From positions 1 through 64,000 of the forward strand of contig JAJEKV010000659.1 in NCBI GenBank assembly GCA_021234155.1: a stretch of 64,000 nt of DNA. Direction: 5' to 3'. Positions 58,766 to 64,000 of this stretch are shown in pieces. This DNA comes from Isoetes taiwanensis (Eukaryota > Streptophyta > Lycopodiopsida > Isoetales > Isoetaceae). The notes beneath the pieces were generated by a model. It was not told the origin of the DNA. It saw only the letters and a list, made by a program, of their open reading frames with translations, and did not search any database. Made by a program: the position numbers and the translations under genes. Position 1 is the stretch's first letter. Every line of letters starts with the position of its first letter.

Positions 58766-58779
58766 AAGACTAAGTTTTG

Positions 58780-59760
58780 TTTTGCTATCCCAATAGAGTT
58801 GGTTTCTATTCTATTCTTGTGGATTCAAAGAGCATTATGTTTCCAAGTTTTTCTATGTTTAGGACGCTTGCATGCATACTTGGCCTTGGTAAATAACATC
58901 ACGGTTTTGACCTGAGAAGTCTATATTTTTTACCACTTATAATTGATATTAGTTTTTTCATCCATTTTAGCCAAGTTTGGTATTTCTTAGTTAAGTGCCC
59001 ATTTGTTTTTTAGAACCTATCTGGGTTCTTAATTGCGTCCATTCAAGGCTGCATTAATTGTATGGGTTTTCTCTATTGATTTCTTTGGTGCTTTTTTCTA
59101 ACTTTGGTGCATGATGCTAGACTTCTATATATAGAGCGCTTCAAGCTTGTATATGTTTTCTGTGGGACATCTAAACAAGGACCCATAGTGTGCTACTATG
59201 TTATTGCCTTTTTAAACATCTATGTGTTTCTTCATTGCTATAGTATTGTTGAGATCCTGTTGCCTTGACTTTGTTGAGAGATGCATGGATTGCATATGCG
59301 TTTTTTCATTCTCAATATTTGTGGATGCTTCAACTAGCAAACTGTTTCACATTAAACCTTCTTGATAAGCTTGATCCTTAGATTCATTGTTTTGCATTGC
59401 TTATTCCTATCTTGTAAGAATTAGCACCATTTGGCTATTATTTGCTGTGTTATTTTTATGACCGTTAGAGTGATGTTATCCCCGCATATTCCATATCTCA
59501 TTCGATAGAAGCTTAGCTGTCATTGCTTGCATTTTCAAGGCCTTTAATGTCTTATCTTCGTTGTGTTTACACGTTTCTATTTGTTGTTGAGCGCATAGCC
59601 TGCACGTTTATCCATACTACTTGGTTTTGGTATTTTTTGTAAGTTTAGTGGTGCTCCAAATTTATAGTTTTTAGATCTGGTATAAGGTGTGCTAACTCTT
59701 GTGTTTGCACTTTTGCCCAAGTCCTTGGAGGCTTCTTCAACTCCTTGATTTGACATTTTT
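58780..59760 (+). repeat. T-rich dispersed repeat, copy 2
   Basis: Related to 40200-41340 in the same orientation and order; see copy 1. It starts where the LINE 5' end stops, so the LINE appears to lie within or beside such repeats. Beyond 59300 the match is weak. Confidence 0.6.
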
Positions 59761-59799
59761 CTAAGAGTATGTAATGCCCCAAAATTTTCACTTCATATA

Positions 59800-60440
59800 T
59801 GCATGTAATGTATGCATGTGTGCATGACAAAACCATAGGTTGAGAGTGCAAACTAACTAAAAATACACCACACGCTACCATAGCAAAACGACCATATATT
59901 TATTACATTTTATGCAATGCCAAAACATCTGCGATGAGCCAACACAACATAACTACACCTACAATCGATGTTTATATTGGATTAAACCATGATTATAAAA
60001 CCATTGACCACCTGCCACTGCAAATTCAAGGGCAGATAAATATGTGAAGAACCTCAAAACAAAGAGAAGTTGATTACCTTGGAGAGAAGGGAACATGAAA
60101 GATTGCACGCGGTTGTGGAAACCCTAGGTGATTTTTTATGCTAAAAAAAGGTAGGATCTCAACTGAAAAGATAGATGTGGCCGCAAAAGAAAGTAAGCAT
60201 GTACCTTACACCGTGTTAGGTAAAATAGGGGCTCAACATGCGTGCTTTGCATGCATGCATGTATGCATTATGCATGCACACAGATGCAATGCATGCAAAT
60301 GTGTGTGCCAAAACCATAGGGTGGGAATGCAAACTAACTGGAAATATGCCACGTGCTCTAGAAACACTATTTGCATACCCTCACACAAATACAACAACAC
60401 AATCATATGCAAACCATAGCAAAATGGCCGTATATTTATA
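59800..60440. repeat. Direct repeat pair with CATGCA-rich stretch
   Basis: 'caaaaccatagg(t/g)tg' plus 'gcaaactaact' and 'accatagcaaaa' at 59828-59905 recur at 60310-60437, with an ~50-base insertion in the second copy. Both are preceded by alternating 'atgcatgc' runs (59800-59825 and 60236-60300). Confidence 0.75.
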
Positions 60441-60885
60441 CGTTTTTCGTGACGAACCGTTTTTTGTGATATATAACATCCCTTGGGTAGACTTTAGCAA
60501 AGAGGAAGTCATCAATTAGTTGGATGTAGTGCTCCAACTTGACAACCTCTTCGGTGCAAAATATTTCTTTAATCTTCTCAATTTCCATGTTTGCTATCCC
60601 ATGCTCATGAGCATAGTATTTTCGTTCCCAATGATACCATGATCCAAGAGCCCATATGACAAACTTAATACTAGAGACATGACGATTCTTGACAAGAACA
60701 AAGAAAAATTTGAAGTAGAGATCTTTAAGTATAAGTATCCGACTCACACTTAGGAAGGAAGGAAGGAAGGAAAAAATTTTAACGCCCACGGAACCCAATC
60801 GGGTTATGGGACCAAGTACATAAGGGATCAAGTCCTGGACCAAGTCCAACAAGAACATGGGCGAAGCCCTTAAACCAAAGCACAA
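60436..60885 (-). CDS. Unrecognised 149-codon open frame
   Basis: Contains 'WALGSWYHWERKYYAHEHG' and 'ANMEIEKIKEIFCTEEVVKL', which look protein-like, after a hydrophobic stretch encoded by an (AAGG)n microsatellite (60753-60772). No family recognised and no exon partners found. It may be a fragment of a transposon or captured gene. Confidence 0.25.
   Translation of the reverse strand: MCFGLRASPMFLLDLVQDLIPYVLGPITRLGSVGVKIFSFLPSFLSVSRILILKDLYFKFFFVLVKNRHVSSIKFVIWALGSWYHWERKYYAHEHGIANMEIEKIKEIFCTEEVVKLEHYIQLIDDFLFAKVYPRDVIYHKKRFVTKNV
60753..60772. repeat. (GGAA)n microsatellite
   Basis: Five GGAA units inside the open frame above. Confidence 0.95.
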
Positions 60886-60899
60886 CGTGAGCTAGAACA

Positions 60900-61285
60900 C
60901 AACCATCATGACCCGGATTAAAAACCACCTGGGAAAAAACCGTTGCCAGGATGACTATGGCTGCTCACCGATCCAAAAATCCATGTTGTTGCACAAGCAA
61001 CAAGCATACCTTTATACCTCCACAGTAAAGCTCACCAAGCAACTCCCGGGAACCGTAACCTCTTCACAACCGGGTGTTGAAAACAGATTTCTAACGCCAA
61101 TCGCCCATTAATGCAGGGAAGGCGGGCGCTTTAAAACCGCTCAGGAAAATCGCCCATCGGAGGTGCCTCCTCACCCATCCACCAGCCCTGCGCCAAGGCG
61201 CCAGCACCCCCAGGTATGCACGCAGGCGGACATCCACTCAGGCACACACAGGGGCGCCATCCTTCACTGCCGCTGCTCCAACGCC
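60900..61285. other. GC-richer stretch without recognised gene
   Basis: Ends in a GC-rich block with two copies of 'ctgtagcgccaggcgcc' (61322 and 61342). The words resemble 'gcgctggcgccaaagcgcc' near 8425. Confidence 0.4.
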
Positions 61286-61289
61286 ATCC

Positions 61290-62040
61290 ATCACTGCATC
61301 CGCCAGGCAGCCTCGCGCCGCCTGTAGCGCCAGGCGCCCCGCTGTAGCGCCAGGCGCCAGAGAGGCCAAGTGAGGGAGGAGGAGGGGAGTTCTTTGTAAA
61401 CAATAATTGTTGTATATCTTGATCTATCGATTCTTTTTGATAGAATCAGTAGCTCTATGCCTTGGATTCTTTGAGCTCTTGAAAGTGCTACATAGAGTTG
61501 TCCGTGATTGAACACTAGATTTGGCAAATACAAACCAACCATTTGCATTGTTTGGCATTGGGACTTGTTGTCTGTCATACCAAAAGTTGGACGCAACGGG
61601 AATTGCATGCGCTCAAATTGGAATGGAAGTTCTGCATTGTTAGGCACCAAAGGAATTCAAAATATGAACACTTTGCTTCCAATATTCTTTCCAGTGACAA
61701 TCTCGGCATCTATAGCATGTCTTCCTAACGCACGTATATGAAGCCGGTGCCATTGTATAGTTCCTTAAGTGTAGAAACAGACCTCAATAACATGACAATC
61801 ATGGCAACCTTCAACATCAGTTGACGTGGAGGCATCCGACTCGGAGTTTACGAATTAAAAAATTCAGTATGATAGCTCCTGATGTCATTCTCATCAACAG
61901 CTCGATCAACACTGTAATAGTCGATAGGTGCAATAAGCAATCATTCTCTCATCCTCTTGTTTACTTCATCTACATCCTCATTTCTAGAGCCTAGTTGAAC
62001 ACATTCTGATGAATTCAAACAATCCAACAACCATGTATAA
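61290..62040 (-). pseudogene. Helitron helicase, C-terminal end, broken
   Basis: Minus strand, 61650-61380: 'LPFQFERMQFPLRPTFGMT', 'DNKSQCQTMQMVGLYLP' (helicase motif V/VI region; the usual NKSQGQT has G changed to C) and 'FNHGQLYVALSRAQRIQG'. Upstream, in other frames, 'LRNYTMAP'-like remains of the 'LRN...LCNGT' block lie near 61760. This is the end of a Pif1-type Helitron helicase. Coding similarity stops at ~61380, where GC-rich sequence takes over. Not the missing end of the 36-38 kb copy in this window, as orientation and distance differ. Confidence 0.85.
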
Positions 62041-62459
62041 GCCCTTCCTTTTACTTCCAATCAATAACTACATAGTTTCGACCCTTCGAAACACTTCAAA
62101 AATTTCATGGCTTCCAATAGTCCCCCATGCACACTGGCTTTTTTGGGCATACAAAAATGTATAAATACTACAAAATAAAATCTTAAACTGACAATTTATA
62201 TTGAAGATTCCCAAGCTTACTCCGCTGACATCCACTGGCACACGACCCCAACAGATCCAACGCTCAAGAAAGCTAGGAACAAGACCTCGAAGTATTTCGA
62301 ACAAAAAACGCCTACATGAAGCACAACTCCTCCACGAAGTACCTCGGCCTCTGAAAAGGGAATGGTGGCCTGCTGCTGTGTCCTTCCATGTTCATCTTCA
62401 CCAGGATGTGCTGCATGAGAAGCAAAGTGAGCAATTATATATTTTTTAAATTGACTTTT

Positions 62460-63830
62460 ATTTAGCCATTTGGAGCTCTTTCTCGTCGTTCCTGCTGCTC
62501 TTCAATCATTTGCAACTTAGCTCTAGCATCAGCACTAAAAGCAGCCGCGTACTGCACATTAGAAGCAGAAGGCATATCGAAATGCTGATTAGGCACATCT
62601 TTAGAGGACGTGGACTGAGGGGGGACTGATCTGGAGAAGCAGAAGTGAGAGGTGAAGAGGTAACAGGAACGTTGACAGAATGATCTCCCTTGACACAAAA
62701 ATTTGCAAAGAGTTCAAGATGGAGAAATAAGCCAGCAAGTTAGGAACCATTTAATAGTTGCAAATCAAATTTGAGGAACATAGGGCCACTGTTAATGATA
62801 ATTGAACTAGGAAGATCCCGACCACAAGGCAAAGAAAAACAGAACTTAGCACTGTCAACAATAGAATGAGCCAAGTGAGTACCACACCGTTAGCCACATT
62901 CACAAGGAAGTCCGGCATAAGCAGATTAGGTGGAAGATCTAAAATAGAAAACTAATAAGGCATCTTGAATGCATTACTCATACCAAGGAGAAGCCATAGG
63001 AATAAGGTTAGTACACATAATCACTCCACATAGGATCAACAATTCAACCAACAACCGATTAACAATAGCATCATCATTAAACGTAACAAAAAGAAGTTCA
63101 TTTCAAATATTTTCAAGGTTCGAAAAGGTGAAGACCAATTCCATGAAGATGGCACACAACCAAGATCCAAGCTTTTAATATCGAAATATGCTCCAAGATA
63201 GCACACACACCAAATGACATCAAGTTCTCGATACATCTCAGTATGCAAATCATGATCAATCGCACAACATTGTAGCGGATGTGGGGTTAGAGTATCTCTA
63301 CACACATTACGCTTGATAGACTACATCCACATGAGGTAATAATTGAGTCTCCTTTGCCTCGAGCTCTCTAATTATCAATATAATTTCTATTATTTAACCA
63401 CCATATCAATAGTAGCGTAAAACCTCGAGCAAAAAGATCTTTGTTGAAGACTTATCTTTCTTGATCCAATCACCAAATTGCTCTCTTGTGTTTCTGTTGG
63501 CAGTAGCAACTGATCTACAAGGTAAAGCAGGCGGTGAGGTAGAAAGTCGAGGAATGGGGGGAGTGGATGCATTATTAGAAGAGGCAACCTGACCCGTAGC
63601 AGAAACACAAGGAGCAAAACTATTTGAAACATGACCTGGTGAATGCAACTGAGGAAAATCCCTTATAGTGACTCTAGATTACCTTCCTTCATGTGCAGTT
63701 TCTCAGGGAGAGTCAAAGGATTATTATGCACTGCTATAGACTCACCTGGTATTGACAATGAGGAAATTGAAGACTGTAGAGCCATGTTAGAGGAAGAAGC
63801 TAGCATTGCCATAATGGCCAAAATTTACAA
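62460..63830 (-). pseudogene. LINE ORF1 (DUF4283-type), second copy, broken
   Basis: Starts near 63810 ('MAMLASSSNMALQSSISSLS', minus strand), continues through 63648-63406, then 'NFFL...FNDDAIVNRLL' near 63095, 'LEDLPPNLLMPDFLVNVANG'-like remains at 62945-62890, 'HLAHSIVDSAKFCFSLPCG' (62885-62825) and 'INSGPMFLKFDLQLLNGS' (62800-62745). These blocks align with ORF1 at 58.2-58.8 kb ('HLAHSIVNGPRICVSLPAD', 'VKSGPLFFKYGLSLLNGP'), so both belong to one LINE family. Numerous frameshifts. No ORF2 follows; Helitron sequence takes over. Confidence 0.72.
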
Positions 63831-63839
63831 TAGTTAATC

Positions 63840-64000
63840 CGGCAGGTTTGATGGCACGTGTCTAACTTGTGTCTCATGTGCCTTTTCATTCATCTTTTTT
63901 ACTACTATGAGATGCGAAAACTTAGATTTGCACTTGATACTTTCCATGCAGTCTAAGGCACATGTTTCAGAGTAGGCCAAATGGTTCTAAGTATTGACGA
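63840..64000. other. Window end, nothing recognised
   Basis: About 160 bases without signature; presumably upstream region of the LINE copy. Confidence 0.4.

Noticed and set aside
61290-62040. C-terminal half of the same Helitron as 36.2-38.6 kb
   Set aside because: Opposite strand and 23 kb away, with a LINE and a chromovirus in between; treated as a separate copy.

Overview
The window is nuclear DNA of a land plant, probably a flowering plant. The evidence is an intron-bearing gene for V-type ATPase subunit H, plus plant-type CACTA, Helitron, L1-like LINE, Copia and chromovirus (Ty3/Gypsy) remains. The sequence is AT-rich, gene-poor and packed with nested, mostly broken mobile elements. 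The species cannot be named from it. All exon and domain limits were read by eye; splice sites and frameshifts are approximate.

Layout. 1-0.7 kb: 3' end of a LINE. 1.4-3.5 kb: a duplicated segment, then a tandem array of ~345-bp units, each holding a tRNA T-arm-like palindrome. 3.59-14.77 kb: a CACTA (En/Spm) element with AGG target duplications, TTGTAACGC subterminal repeats and a leftward, broken TNP2-type transposase. Between its ends, also leftward, lies a second multi-exon gene that reads as a Crypton-like tyrosine recombinase. 14.8-16.4 kb: a gag-only Copia remnant. 16.46-20.71 kb: the V-ATPase subunit H gene (minus strand), recognisable from start to stop but with several frameshifts and a large repeat-filled intron. 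20.7-36.2 kb: AT-rich DNA with small tandem repeats, microsatellites and some exon-like segments near 28-30 kb that I could not identify.

36.2-38.6 kb: a rightward Helitron protein (Rep part and start of the helicase) interrupted by a 230-bp MITE. 38.6-41.3 kb: T-rich dispersed repeat. 41.35-58.77 kb: one leftward LINE split into two halves by a 12.9-kb chromovirus at 44.716-57.622 kb. That element has two ~1.49-kb LTRs, a GTTTG target duplication, PBS, gag, protease, RT, RNase H, integrase, chromodomain and PPT. It also carries four copies of a ~68-base hairpin in its non-coding leader regions. 58.8-64 kb: a second copy of the T-rich repeat, small repeats, the C-terminal end of another Helitron helicase (leftward) and another LINE ORF1 of the same family as the split one.

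Almost every coding region has frameshifts. Some reflect decay. The two LTRs differ mainly at CG- and CCNGG-rich tracts, which also suggests base-calling or consensus errors. The most unusual observations are the Crypton-like recombinase inside the CACTA element and the repeated hairpin inside the chromovirus.
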